A program made the translations under genes and the position numbers. Shown here piece by piece: positions 48,046 through 58,911 of a stretch of 64,000 bases of DNA. Numbering within the stretch: position 1 is the stretch's first letter; every line of letters starts with the position of its first letter. Where the stretch lies: assembly GCF_000004195.4 (NCBI RefSeq), contig NC_030683.2, forward strand, positions 49,861,358-49,925,357. The letters run 5' to 3'. The DNA is from Xenopus tropicalis. Its lineage: Eukaryota; Chordata; Amphibia; Anura; Pipidae. The notes under the pieces were generated by a model, which saw only the letters and a program-made list of their open reading frames with translations, did no database searches and had not been told where the DNA came from.

Positions 48046-50653
48046 CTGGCAAATATAAAAAGCAATTTGGTGTTAGCAGAAGGTTAATCATGAGTCTGAA
48101 ATGTGTCACTAGACTGCTCTAACAAAGGTTCCAGGGCAAAATTTTGTAATTTCTGAAAGATGATCTTTCTCACCAACATATCTTAAAACTGGTCATCAGA
48201 CCTTACTGTGCCCTTCTTTTTCTTTTCCACCTTCTGTGGCTTTTCATACGGCAAAAACTGATATAGACTAAAGCATGAAAACATGCATCGTAATGAATCC
48301 AATCTACTTATGTTGTTTCGACTAGATACCTTCAGAAGTGATTTAAATTTTTTACTAGGGCTACTAGAGCTACTTTTATAGCCTGCTGTACAGCAATGCA
48401 GAACATGTTGGCTATTTATAAAACATAATAATAATAGCATATACCTTGCTGCCCTGCTTTTTTTCCTTGATCGACGCAGTCTTGCACCACTTGTTTCCCT
48501 TTATCAACACATTCTTGCCCCAAATGTTTCCCTTTTTCAACATAGTCTTGTCCCGCGTGTTTCCCTTTATCAAAACAGTCTTCCACTGCATGTTTTCCTT
48601 GGTTCACTGAAATAAATAAAGGATTTGTTTTTGGATTGCAAGCAATTAAACAGAAAATGTCAAAGCAATTGTTTCCTAAGTCTAAATACGCAAAGCTCTA
48701 ATTCATTGTATATATGCATATTGCAATGTACTCTGCTACCCTTGCAGAGTAGCAATATTTTTTTATAAAATGGAAAATAAACACGTATAAACACCTTGAC
48801 AGCAACTCTTTGTCACATTGCATGTAATACCCCATAACAATGGTGATACAGGGAAAATAGGCGTAGTCTGTATGAGTCAGTTGCTGTAGGGTGTTTGATG
48901 CCGGAAAGGTCTGTTTTGGCAAGTTAACAGGATGCACAAATAATAGAGATCCAAATTGTTTTTCCAACTGCTGTGCAAATATGATGAATGTATCTTTGTG
49001 TTTAACCCTTCCCGTGGGCATGTTCTGCAAGATTTATACCTGTTTAGACAACAAAATATACTATAATGTGGGCTCGGTTTAGCATCTACCAAGCTTTGGG
49101 AATTTAATGAAATAGCTCAGCAACAGGCAACCGTCATCATTGTTACATAACCTATAACTACCAGCAGCAGAGCTTATGGGTGCTTATGGGTGGGGTTGTA
49201 GAATATTTAGTTCTAAAGCTGCTGAAATGTGCAGATTTTGTCTGTCTATGCTGTAGCACCATGGAACAAGTAATTAGACTAGCACATTCCCAAACCAGAA
49301 AACTAGTTGGGGGGAAGCTGGGTATTTAACTATTCATGTGCCAGTTGTAACACCCTTTTCTTATAGAGCCTCAATTTGCATTGTTTTCCGGGGAGAGGCT
49401 TTCTTATAGAGAAGAGAAAAGACTTTTGATAGAAAAAAATATTTAAAAGATTTATACTGTCATGTGTACTAAAGTTGGATTTGCATTTATTCTGCTATGT
49501 ATTACAACAGTAATCCCCAACCTGTGTCTTGTGAGTAACATATAGCTCACCTGTTTCTCCCAGTGCCTCAAAGTAGGTGCCCCTTTTTAAATATCTGGCT
49601 TGGAGGTCAGGTTTGGAAGCACAGAGACATTGTTTCATTATAAGCAGAGTGCAGGCTAACAGTCCACATAGGGCTATCAAATAGTCAATCACAATTCTTA
49701 TTTGGCATCACCAAATTTTTTTTTTCATGCTTGTTTGGCTCACCAACACCTTTTTCATATGAGTGAGGCTCACAAGTAAAAAAAGGTTGGGGATCGCTGT
49801 ATTACAAGGACATGTTAACTTGGAATGCATGGCAATATAAATACAGAGCCACACATAATGTCGCCAGAACATGTAGAAGTATAATCGCATGCCAAACTCA
49901 TGTTTATTATGATGTGTTTTGGCATATTAAAAAGGGAAGTTGCAGCTGCATTTATACTGCTTTTTGCTCATGAAGGACATGTATTTGTAAACTGTTGATG
50001 TCAAAAACTTCGAAAATTTGGAGATTTATGGATAGCAGGTTTCCATATAATATATCCCATACCATTGTTGTTTCTAAATGGGCAGAACACAGTTCACATG
50101 TCTCATTGCCCAGTTTATTAAGAATATACACGATTAATGCTGTGGATTCTACATGTTGTTCTTTGCCACACAATGTGTTTACTGGGAACATGTGGCACTG
50201 AAAGACGAAAAAGAACTGGTCCTTGGGTTAAAAATGGACACCTAAAAAATACACATGTTGTATAGCTACTTAGAAATCAATGTGTATATGTGCTATATTG
50301 TGGCATACAACTACCACCCATTCATGCATTTGAATTTCATAGAAGTATAGCTTTAAAGTATTGATTGCAACTATTTTATATTTGGCAGAAAATCTGACAC
50401 TAACAGTTTTCATTACCTTCCTTGGCAGACTGGAGAAAAAGTAAGATGTAAGATGCAAAGTTACCTGGGGTTACCAGGGACTGACTTAACATACATTTTG
50501 TTGAAATATATCTAGAAATTATGTAATATATTTACCTGTTTAGAAACCAATTGTCTTATTTCATATTGAAGCATTTTTGCCTTTCCTACCTGCATCCTGT
50601 GATTTTTGCTGAGCTTGGCTCTGTAGACCTTGTAGACCTTTGATACCAGACAT
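47954..50653 (-). CDS. adirf: ADIRF-like 11-residue-repeat protein (3 exons)
   Basis: Exons in gene order: 50590-50653, 48445-48606, 47954-48045. Phase-1 GT-AG introns join them into 318 nt, 105 residues. It starts MSGIKGLQGLQSQAQQ, close to the MASKGLQDLKQQ start of mammalian ADIRF, and ends ASDQVAGQVKDKLPRGLLK, close to its ASDTFSGIGKKFGLLK end. Mammalian ADIRF is 76 residues, also a three-exon gene near GLUD1. The middle is a series of 11-residue repeats, consensus V-D-x-G-K-x-x-x-Q-D-C, five in exon 2 and two weaker ones in exon 3. Highly polar, with no signal peptide or membrane segment, so likely an intracellular amphipathic or disordered helix. In mammals ADIRF promotes adipocyte differentiation. 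A frog role is unknown. The extra length comes from exon 2 repeat expansion, and Cys at repeat position 11 is unusual. Identity rests on termini, exon count and position beside glud1. Confidence 0.85.
48445..48606 (-). CDS. adirf: adirf-like exon 2 (five 11-residue repeats)
   Basis: 162 nt between acceptor tttatttcag and donor gtatat. Repeats: VNQGKHAVEDC, FDKGKHAGQDY, VEKGKHLGQEC, VDKGKQVVQDC, VDQGKKAGQQ. The underlying DNA is a diverged 33-bp tandem repeat. Confidence 0.88.
49508..49799. mobile_element. hAT MITE with 8-bp TSD in adirf-like intron 1
   Basis: CAGTAATCCCCAACCTGTG at the left and AGGTTGGGGATCGCTG at the right, flanked by exact tattacaa at 49500-49507 and 49800-49807. Interior matches 55873-56180 (gtgagtaacat, gctcacc, agtgcctcaaa..aggt, cttgtttggctcacc). 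Confidence 0.92.
50590..50653 (-). CDS. adirf: adirf-like exon 1 (coding part)
   Basis: 64 nt from ATG (50653-50651) to donor gtagga, phase 1. Encodes MSGIKGLQGLQSQAQQKSQD, then A. The only ATG in this context. Confidence 0.85.
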
Positions 50654-50738
50654 AATGATTATCTTTGGCTCTGAATGAGGCAGACAGGCAACCTGGGTTC
50701 TGTGTAATATATGGCTTAGCTAGTGCCATAAGCACTTC

Positions 50739-50748
50739 TATTTAAATG
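50739..50748 (-). promoter_or_regulatory. adirf: TATA-like box of the adirf-like gene
   Basis: Minus-strand ATTTAAATAG lies 86-95 bp before the ATG, beneath a GGGAGGAGCTC motif. Spacing suits a short 5' UTR. Inferred from sequence only. Confidence 0.45.
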
Positions 50749-50749
50749 C

Positions 50750-51882
50750 AAGAGCTCCTCCCAGTAGCACATGGGCAAACTATATCTTGCTGCCAATGTT
50801 TTGAGTATGAGCAATACATGTCTGCTTGTGTTAATAACAGCCTCAGATGAAGACTAACATTGTCATCATTTTTTTATCTTTCTACCCCAAGGGCAAACTA
50901 CTGACATTCTCCAGTACTTTTCCACACGAAGACACTTTTATTTTGTATTTTTATTTCCGTGAAAAATATGTTACGCATCATGTGTAAATATATATTGGAA
51001 TACTGTACTTCTAGGATGAAAGTAGTTGGTGTATGGCCATTCTTTTTTGTTATGGTCACAAAACTGGCATAGCAAAGATTTGGGTGATCAGAATAAAGGC
51101 ATAAGTGTGTCCAAATGCAGAAGATTTGCTGTATTTGGGGCAGTAGAAATGTTGCTGCCCCCATTTTAAAGAAGCAGTGCCTCCCTATGCCTTTGCTAAA
51201 AAAAATAGGCACAGTAAATAGGACTGTCTAGTCTTAAAATCCTTATTTTCCTATTATTTGCCATTTAAAACTCAATTATTTTCATTGCCCCTACTCCCCC
51301 GTTTAAAGGGAAATAATGAGCTCTGAACAAACAAATTAAGGATGTGAAACAAGTACCTACTTGCCCAACTGATTAAGTGACCCCAAAGAACAGTGGCTTG
51401 CAGTGATACTAGGACTATAATCACAATTGCTTTTGCCCTCCCCCTGTATTTACTACCATCTATTTAACTGAAGAGCTCTATGGTAACACAGTCTATATCC
51501 TAGTCAAGCTCTACTCAGTGTTCTTCATTATAAGTATAGTCTGTGGAAACCATGTCCTGCAGCCAAATTCAATAAAGGGAAGTGTATTGAATCTGTTCTT
51601 GAGTATATCTGCCAAATGGAGTTTTGGTTTTGCTAGCACAGCCTGTTTATCTTTATTGCTGTTTCACTTTTTTATCTACCTTTGATTCTCTTCTTTGCCA
51701 TCTTTTTGCTTTGCTTCTCATTTTCTTTTTGTCTTTCATTTCCTACCACTTGTATGAGCTTCTTCTGTCTCCTAATACTGAGTAGTATATCCTCTCCTTT
51801 TTCTGTCTCTTTCTTTTAGGGTTGCACCAAATCCAGGATTCGGTTTGGTACCTCAGCTCATTCCCATTTCTGGCACTGTGTT
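50750..51882. other. Intergenic, no gene seen
   Basis: AT-rich. Near 51820-51860 it has 'gttgcaccaaatccaggatt' and 'cggtttggtacc', a piece of a common frog MITE. No exon supported. Confidence 0.45.
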
Positions 51883-52184
51883 CAGGGCCGGATTTCTAAA
51901 CCGGCCGCCCCCCAGTCGCATGCCCCCTCCCCCCGAGTGCGCATGCGCGAACAGGAGGGTTGCGTGCGCATGTGCAATGTGCGAAGAGCGTGGGGGGGGT
52001 AGGGTTGTGCGCACGCATGCGCGGTCGGCCAAGGTTGCATACGGAGCAGTGGGGAGAAGTCCCCATTGCTCCGTATGTGAACAAAAATTTTAACAGATTT
52101 TAGTGCGGCGGGGCGGCATGCCACCCCCAGGTTTCTGCCGCCCTAGGCCCGGGCCTTTGTGGCCTCTCCACAAATCCGGGCCTG
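51883..52184. mobile_element. GC-rich hAT MITE with 8-bp TSD
   Basis: CAGGGCCGGATTT at the left and AAATCCGGGCCTG at the right, flanked by exact actgtgtt at 51875-51882 and 52185-52192. The body has two inverted layers: gcgcatgcgcg / cgcatgcgcgg, and acggagcagtgggga / tccccattgctccgt. The open frames here are artefacts of the GC-rich core. Confidence 0.93.
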
Positions 52185-52192
52185 ACTGTGTT

Positions 52193-54253
52193 ACAGTTTG
52201 CGACTTTCACCACACAAACTATTCTGCAATATTCACGTATGCCCAGGGAATGGAATACTGTTGAACTAGTAGGGTTCTGATTCTAGATTACATGGTGACA
52301 AGCCTTTTCCACTGAAATGAGTGGTGTGCCAAGTATGCAGAACTGAGTATTCTATCTGTACATTGCATTCTTTAAAAGTAACCTTTGCATGAAAAAATTT
52401 AGAATTGCAAAAAGAATGTGAGAACATTTCAAAGGTTCCAATAAATCTTACCAGCCATGCATATTTGTTTGAATGATTAAGTTAACACTGTAGAAAAAGC
52501 TTTGGCTTTACATTTTATTTGTATTAGTTTTTGCACAATTCATAATGCAAACACTTTAACCCAGTGAAGAGTTGTTTAAATGTGTAAACGCCAATATGAG
52601 TTAGCACCCTTCCATCTGTTATATTGTCAGTATGTGCAGAGTACATTAATGTTACAGTGCATATTGTTGTTTTGTAGAAAAGCATGTTTTATATGTTCAA
52701 AATAAATGAATAAAATTCCTATGAGGCTGTCATGCTATATCTTTTTTTATATGAGCAGGTTGATCCCCACAATAAATCTAGCATGTTTCATTCTTAGAGC
52801 AGGTGGTTGAGAGTAAGACATGTTGTTACATGTTCCCCTATTTCTATTTCTTACAACAGTTACAAACTGGATATTTTCAACCACACAATGATCCTACTGC
52901 CGCTCTGTCCCAACCCCACGACACCCACAACCAGTAGACCAGTCCCCTTTTTCTAAAACTGGAAGCAGTATTCTATTGCCTGCTGCCTTGCCTTTGTAAG
53001 GCAGTATATGTATTATTCAGAACTGACATTTGAAATTGATGTTAAGAGACACTGCTGCTGAGCTGTTGTGTCAAGCATTCTGTAATAAAGCAGGGTGCAC
53101 CATGGCCATTATACTTAACATCCATTATAAATTACTATAACTGCTCTTTTTGAATAATTCTAACTTACAGAATGAGAGATATAGCTGATATTCATAAATC
53201 TGCATCAGTTATAACTATAGCACCTGGGAGGTGCAATAAATTTAAATAACAAATTAATGTTATATACAACAATCAAACTGTCACGTGTCAGTTTAGAGCT
53301 TAGTTTATTAGATCATAAACCCACATACACCTGTATGTTACATTATGGATATTTTTAGAAATGCTATCAATTATAGACATTATAATAAAGTGTTACTATT
53401 TTTTCATCTGAAAGAAACATACATGCAACGGAAACAAAATGACTTTTTTTTAGGAGGATTTTATATAATGGAGTTGGGGTAATGCCAAGTCAAATCATGC
53501 ACAGGTAGTGCTTTTTGGCTGGGATTCAAGGGAGGAAGTATAGTACCAACATTTGCATCAGGTTTTATGGATTCTGGGTACACTGTGGACTACCTTATTG
53601 TTGTAATATGTTTGATTTCATATTTAAAGACGTTACATTTTTGCTCTTGTCTACCTTATACTTTAGGTGTTTTACTTTAGGCCTGCCTTAAATCTTGCAC
53701 CTTTGCCCAATTCTACCTTACACCTTACATTTTTTTATCCTAAGGTCCTCTTTGCTTCTTATCTTAAGCTTTGCTTTCCATCTACCTTAGGTCAACATTA
53801 CATCTTACTCTAGGCTAGCTCTATGGTTTACTAGGATGGCAAGATCATGTTTAAGAAGATTAACAAGTTCTTGGGATACTGTATCACTGAATAAAATAAG
53901 GAGATTGACGTCTTATGTTTTTAAAATGATCTATTATCCTTGCATAAATTGCATGATTGATTATATGTGCCATATGGTTGGACTAAAGCAAGTGCAGTAT
54001 GCTGCAGTATGAACTGATCACTGTTTATAAGCAAATGCAATGTCATGCATACACTATTTGTCAGCCACACAACATGTATCTAGTAATCCAATGATTATTT
54101 TCAAGAGATATTTTCTACTTGACCTTTACCTTTTATTCTCTCATAAACTTGTCTAACATTTAGCTGTACAACTGGCATTAGAGAAACAAATATAAAACAA
54201 ATTATTATATACCCATTATAAAAAAAAAACCAATCATATGTGTGGCAGAATGA
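52193..54253. other. Intergenic between the two ADIRF-like genes
   Basis: AT-rich. Between about 53640 and 53820 a loosely repeated 'taccttaNNctttagg' motif recurs six or more times (ctaccttatactttagg, ctgccttaaatcttgc, ctaccttacacc, ctaccttagg). No coding or complete transposon. Confidence 0.45.
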
Positions 54254-54259
54254 TTTAAT
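54254..54259 (-). terminator. Possible poly(A) signal of the second ADIRF-like gene
   Basis: ATTAAA on the minus strand, 88 bp past the stop at 54347. A variant hexamer. No AATAAA is closer. Confidence 0.4.
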
Positions 54260-54346
54260 TATGCTCCTATGATAGGAAAAATAAAAATGCAAGGAGTAAA
54301 TACTGCTTAAACCAGATCCAATAGATTAGGTAAGAGTAAATGACTT

Positions 54347-54429
54347 TCACTTCTGCTTGAAGCCAGCTTTAATATCAGTCACTGCCTTGTTTGCAGCATC
54401 TTTAGTAGCTTCAGTGCCTTTGTCAACCA
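54347..54429 (-). CDS. Second ADIRF-like gene, last exon
   Basis: 83 nt after acceptor ctttctttcag. Reads VVDKGTEATKDAANKAV, TDIKAGFKQK and TGA at 54349-54347. Confidence 0.72.
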
Positions 54430-55631
54430 CTGAAAGAAAGTAAAAAGCAAAAAAAGTTAGCAAACTTCAGTAGGCTCCTGTTTTTCTCTAAATGCTATTG
54501 TCACAAGACATTGAAGAAATATATATAGTCATTGCTTTAGATATACATTTAGATTAAAGGACATGTAAAGCTTTTTTGCTTACAATGTATATCACTCGGG
54601 CACATCTCCCCCACCCAAATGCCATCATTTGTACTGCCTCCGTTTGCCAGCACCATCACATTGTGCCCATTTTTCCTCTGATACATAATCAGATACACAC
54701 ACACACACAGACCCTTATTCAGCATACATTTCATCAAGAATGCAGCCTCACACCGGCAGAACTGTCTTTTCTCCTAACCTCAGGAGAGGAGGTTAGGAGA
54801 AAACAATTGAAGTAGGCAGCTAGAGCTGAATTTCTATGGTAACCAGCAATGCCATCTCTTTACTGGCTGCTAGACTAGAGGGCGTGTTAAGTAATCTCAG
54901 CTGAGAACAACTAAGCATGCCCACAAGCCAGAAGTCAAAGCAAATTCCTGAGGGAGGGGCCGAGTGGGTTACAAGAGGAGAAGGAAATCTAAGTGATTAA
55001 GGGGATGCTGCAGCCTTACTATTAGGGCTCTGGCACACGGGGAGACTAGTCGCCCACGACAAATCTCCCTTGTCGCGGGTGACTAATCTCCCTGAAATGC
55101 CATAATGTAAATCGGTGGTGGGATGGCATATGCCGAAATCACAGAAGTTTCCTCTCAAGGCTGCTTCTTCAGTTCAACTGCTCGGATGAGTAGTGAAACG
55201 TCTTCAATGATTACTTAACAAGTCCAGTTGCTTTAGATTTATTTATACTAGATATACCATGACCTGGATGAATGACAATCTTCATAGTCATATAATTAGC
55301 ACAGATTCAGTCTGGGTCCACAGAAAAGTACAGTTCATCTAAATATGCAAACACAGGTCATGAAACCATAATGAGGATTCTTTAACCATAGCACTGATCA
55401 TGGTGACAACCAGCAAACAAAACATCGATTCTTATTTCAATCATTAGTTGATTAAATTGCTCCACGTTTAAACACTTGGATTCACAAAACTCAACTTCAA
55501 CGTCCTAGTATATCTCTGTTTTTGAAAATATACCCCTTTTCTTAAGTATATTTTACCTTCTTGAACAAATTTTTGCCCTTCTTGAATGCACTGATTTACA
55601 GACTCCTCCACAGCTTCCTTTCCTTGTTTTA
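54347..55631 (-). CDS. Second ADIRF-like gene, two 3' exons (5' end not found)
   Basis: Exons 55557-55631 and 54347-54429 are joined by a phase-1 GT-AG intron. The translation is VKQGKEAVEESVNQCIQE, GQKFVQE, then VVDKGTEATKDAANKAVTDI, KAGFKQK and TGA. VKQGKEAVEE aligns with VNQGKHAVED of the neighbouring gene and VVDKGTEA with VVDQGCQA. The intron phases are the same, so this is a tandem paralogue about 3.7 kb upstream, on the same strand. It has fewer 11-residue repeats and no GLLK end. The first exon should encode about 21 residues and end in phase 1. I did not recognise it between 55,632 and 64,000, so it is diverged, lies beyond the window, or is lost. It may be functional or a partial gene. 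Confidence 0.72.
55024..55165. repeat. Truncated 'tagtcgccc' palindromic MITE in the second ADIRF-like intron
   Basis: ctggcacacggggagactag, tcgcccacgacaaatctccc, ttgtcgcgggtgactaatct and gatggcatatgccgaaatc match the element at 30309-30628, right half missing. Confidence 0.7.
55557..55631 (-). CDS. Second ADIRF-like gene, middle exon
   Basis: 75 nt between acceptor ctattacag and donor gtaaaa. Reads VKQGKEAVEESVNQCIQEGQ, KFVQE, two 11-residue repeats and a start of a third. Confidence 0.72.
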
Positions 55632-55686
55632 CTGTAATAGAAATAAGAACTGTTGTTATTGTGTTTTGGTTTTTATGTATTCATAT

Positions 55687-55841
55687 ACAGGTATTGGACC
55701 CCTTATCCGGAAACCCATTATCCGGAAAGTTCCAAATTACAGAAAGGCCATCTCCCATTGATTCCATTTTAATCAAATAATTCACATTTTTAAAAATGAT
55801 TTCCTTTTTCTCTGTAATAATAAAACAGCACCTTGTACTAC
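55687..55841 (+). repeat. 'acaggtatgggatc' MITE, left half
   Basis: acaggtattggaccccttat, ccggaaacccattatccgg, aattacagaaaggccatctc and taataaaacagcaccttg. The right half is absent. Confidence 0.7.
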
Positions 55842-55872
55842 TCTGTGGCCCATTGTGGTGATTACCCTAGGT

Positions 55873-56180
55873 CAGTGACCCCCAACCAGTGGCTCGTGAG
55901 AAACATGTTGCTCACCAACCCCTTGGATGTTGCTCTCAGTGCCCCCAAACCAGGTAGTTATTTTTGAATTCCTGACATGGTGGCAAGTTTTGGTTGGATA
56001 CAAACAAGATTTACTACCAAATAAAGCCCCCTGTAAGCTGATAGTGTGCACAGAGGCTGCCTAACAGCCAATCTTAGCCATTATTTGGCACCTCTATGAA
56101 CTTTTATAATGCTTGTGTTGCTCTCCAAGTCTTTTTACATTTGACTGTGGCCCAAGAGTAAGAAAGTTTGGGGACCCCTG
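55873..56180. mobile_element. hAT MITE with 8-bp TSD
   Basis: CAGTGACCCCCAACCAGTG at the left and AGTTTGGGGACCCCTG at the right, flanked by exact ccctaggt at 55865-55872 and 56181-56188. Same family as 49508-49799. Confidence 0.92.
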
Positions 56181-56593
56181 CCCTAGGTAGTATATCAAAT
56201 GAGAGAGCAATGGGCCATTTCCTCTTTGGCTGATATAAAGAAGATAGATAGAGAAGAAGATAAAGAAGAGTGGATGATGTCTGGGAGCTTGAGGTCTGTT
56301 TGTTCGGAGGTGGTACCTGACCAGCCAGGGACCCAGTGTTTAGGGAGCTGGGTCTAGGTAGGTCCTGTTGTCACATTGAGGGCATCTCTAATGCAATTTT
56401 ATCCTGTGCTAGAAGAGCTGTAGAGCCACCTGATGTGAAGGAATAGTATCAGAAAGAGAAGTAGCATAAAGAGCCACCTGGGAATCCTTAAACTGTATTT
56501 GATGATATTGGGAATTGTTTGAACAACTGAGACTGGAGAAGCTGTGCTAGTGAGAAGCTGTGCTTGTGAATAAAACTGTGTGTGTGCTTAACT

Positions 56594-56793
56594 CTAAGGG
56601 CAATGACACCTGGAGCTACTTGTAGCCAGCTACATGTAGTGGCTACAAAATGACAGAAAATACCCTGCCATAGACAGTACAGAGAAATGTCTCTGCTAAA
56701 ACACACATAATAATAGATAATTATCAGTACTGTCTATTTTGTAGCCACAACAAGTAGCTGGCTACAAGTATTTCCATGTGTCACTGCCGTAAG
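56594..56793. mobile_element. Palindromic MITE 'gggcaatgacac'
   Basis: aagggcaatgacacctgga against atgtgtcactgccgtaag, then cttgtagccagctac against gtagctggctacaag, then gacagtacagag against acagtactgtc-like arms. About 200 bp, self-complementary. Confidence 0.75.
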
Positions 56794-58911
56794 CTTTTAA
56801 CTACAAGTCTCCCACTCCCATGAAGCAGTGGTGTATTTCTTAATTCAGCCATTTACTACAAAAGTCATTAGCACCCATGGTTATATATTCCCTTGCACAT
56901 GAAACTGGTGTGTTCTGCTTTTTGCAAAGGAATTTTAATCTGGCCTGGGCAGAGCACAGTTCACACCCCACATGATTAAGTACAAGTATTCATGGATGCA
57001 CGCTAAAGGGCACAATTTTTTTAAAGGCTTTATTTTTGCATCTTCAGTAAATAAGAAAATAGCAAAACAAAAAGTTAACATCAAAAGAGGGGTGGGGGTA
57101 GGGAGAGAAAAGGACAGTGGGAGTGGGAGATTCAGGGAGGTTGTGCTAACATTCAGGCTATACAGGATTGATTCCCTGATCTGTAGTAGTCTCCTGGAAA
57201 GAAGTCCATGCATTCAAGACTTAATTGAAATTGGTGGGGCAGCAAAAGTCATAATTTTACAACCTTCAACCCTTCAGTACTTGCACCTGTGCCAGTAGTA
57301 AATGAGTCTTCACATTTTAAATTCAAAGTGCAATTTGTTTATATTGTTATGCATGGATATATGCAAGGTAAGGCTGTTACGGGGTGTCCTGTATTTAATA
57401 TTTGCCTAAATATGTCTAAAATAGTGTCAAAATGCACAAGTGCCTCATGGACAGGCACTAAAATTTACTGTATTGTTTCCTTAGCGCTTGAGTACTTGCA
57501 CCTCTACCATTAGTAAATGAGCCCTTATGTGCATTGAAAATGTGTTTATGCTGTCATGTGTGATAATATGCAAGTAATGGCTGATTTTAAGTTTAGGGTA
57601 CTAACATTTAAACAGGACAAATCAGGGCATTGTTTTATTTTAGATGAAAAACTATATGTTAGACTTCAGTACTAGTGATGGGAATATCAGGAAGACAGAT
57701 GTACAGGCAGTCAGTAGTGGACACAGATTTGTATTTACCCACCCCTCATCTCTTACCCATTTTAAAATTACATGTTTCTATTAAATTATCTTTGCCCCAT
57801 ATAGATTACACTGAAATTTAGTAACCTTTGCAGAGAGGTTAAAGTGATTTGCCAAAGATACAGACAGTAGGCACTAGGATTTAATATATTGTACATTAAT
57901 TATGAACCGAATCAAGGAAGGCTTATGTTTATCTGTATTGTCATTTACTGTTCCTCTTAATAACCAAAGGATGACTAATTATGGAATAGTCCTTCTTTGA
58001 TTCTACATTTCTATTTGTTTAGTTTATCTGTCATATGTACTTTATGTGAATTGTAACATGAGGTTATATAAAGTTTTGTGCTATAGAAAAATGATCACTG
58101 CATCTTTTATTATATTCAAGTTTATAATTATGAGTCATCTGTAATTAGTGGCAAGCTTGTTCATTGTGCAGCAGAGTACATGATATCTGTATAAACAAAA
58201 AGCTATAATAACACAATAAACTCTGCCACATCTGTCAAGAGCTGGCGCCCTGCATAAGTTGGCTATGGCCTGTCTCTGTCATGCCATCCTTGTTTGTAGG
58301 GACTTTGTCGTGCCCTTATGTAGCTATGAGTATTGTAGAAATAGAAACTTAAAAACTTTAGTGGGACCTGAAAACAATTATAAAACAATTTATAAAAAAT
58401 ACAATAATAAAACTGCCCCACGTGCCATTTTGTTTCTAAACTATTTTTAAATGAAGTGAAACTTTTTTACCAAAGAATAAGCCAGATTCAATTAAATGAG
58501 AAAAACTTATATCATGGTTTATCAAATGATAACTCCATTGAAGTCTATAGGAAAATCTGGAATTTAATTAGGAGAGAAGTGTTTTTTCCTTGAATTTAGA
58601 TTTGAATCTAGTTCAAGAAAAACTATACCCCCAAACAATTTAGCTCATTATAAAAATATATTGCATAAGCAAGTTCATATATAAAACCCTGCTTCATCTA
58701 AAAAAAACAATTTTTATAAAAATATACTTTGTTAGTAGTGTGTGCTATTGGGTACTCCTAAATAGAAAATTGCCATTTTAAGAATTAAGGGCCGCCTCTT
58801 GGTATCATGGGTTTGACACTGCAAACAAACAAGCCAAGATACCTTCCTAATAATACCACCTTGCCTGAGTTTATTTTCTTTGAGTGCAAGCCCATTCTTA
58901 AATATATAAGG
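56794..58911. other. Intergenic, no gene seen
   Basis: AT-rich. A purine-rich stretch is at about 57085-57140. 'gtacttgcacctgtgcc..agtaaatgag' (57278) recurs as 'gtacttgcacctctacc..agtaaatgag' (57490), a direct repeat about 212 bp apart. No exon supported. In particular, no first exon for the ADIRF-like gene was recognised. Confidence 0.45.

Noticed and set aside
51845..52124. Open frames rich in Arg, Cys, Ala
   Set aside because: GC-rich core of the hAT element at 51883-52184.
55687..55841. Coding sequence in the plus frame MNKFLPFLNALIYRLL
   Set aside because: It is the antisense of the ADIRF-like exon continuing into a MITE.
56935..57213. Minus-strand frame starting MHGLLSRRLLQIRES as first exon of the second ADIRF-like gene
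   Set aside because: No similarity to the MSGIKGLQ or MASKGLQ start and no phase-1 donor at a suitable place.
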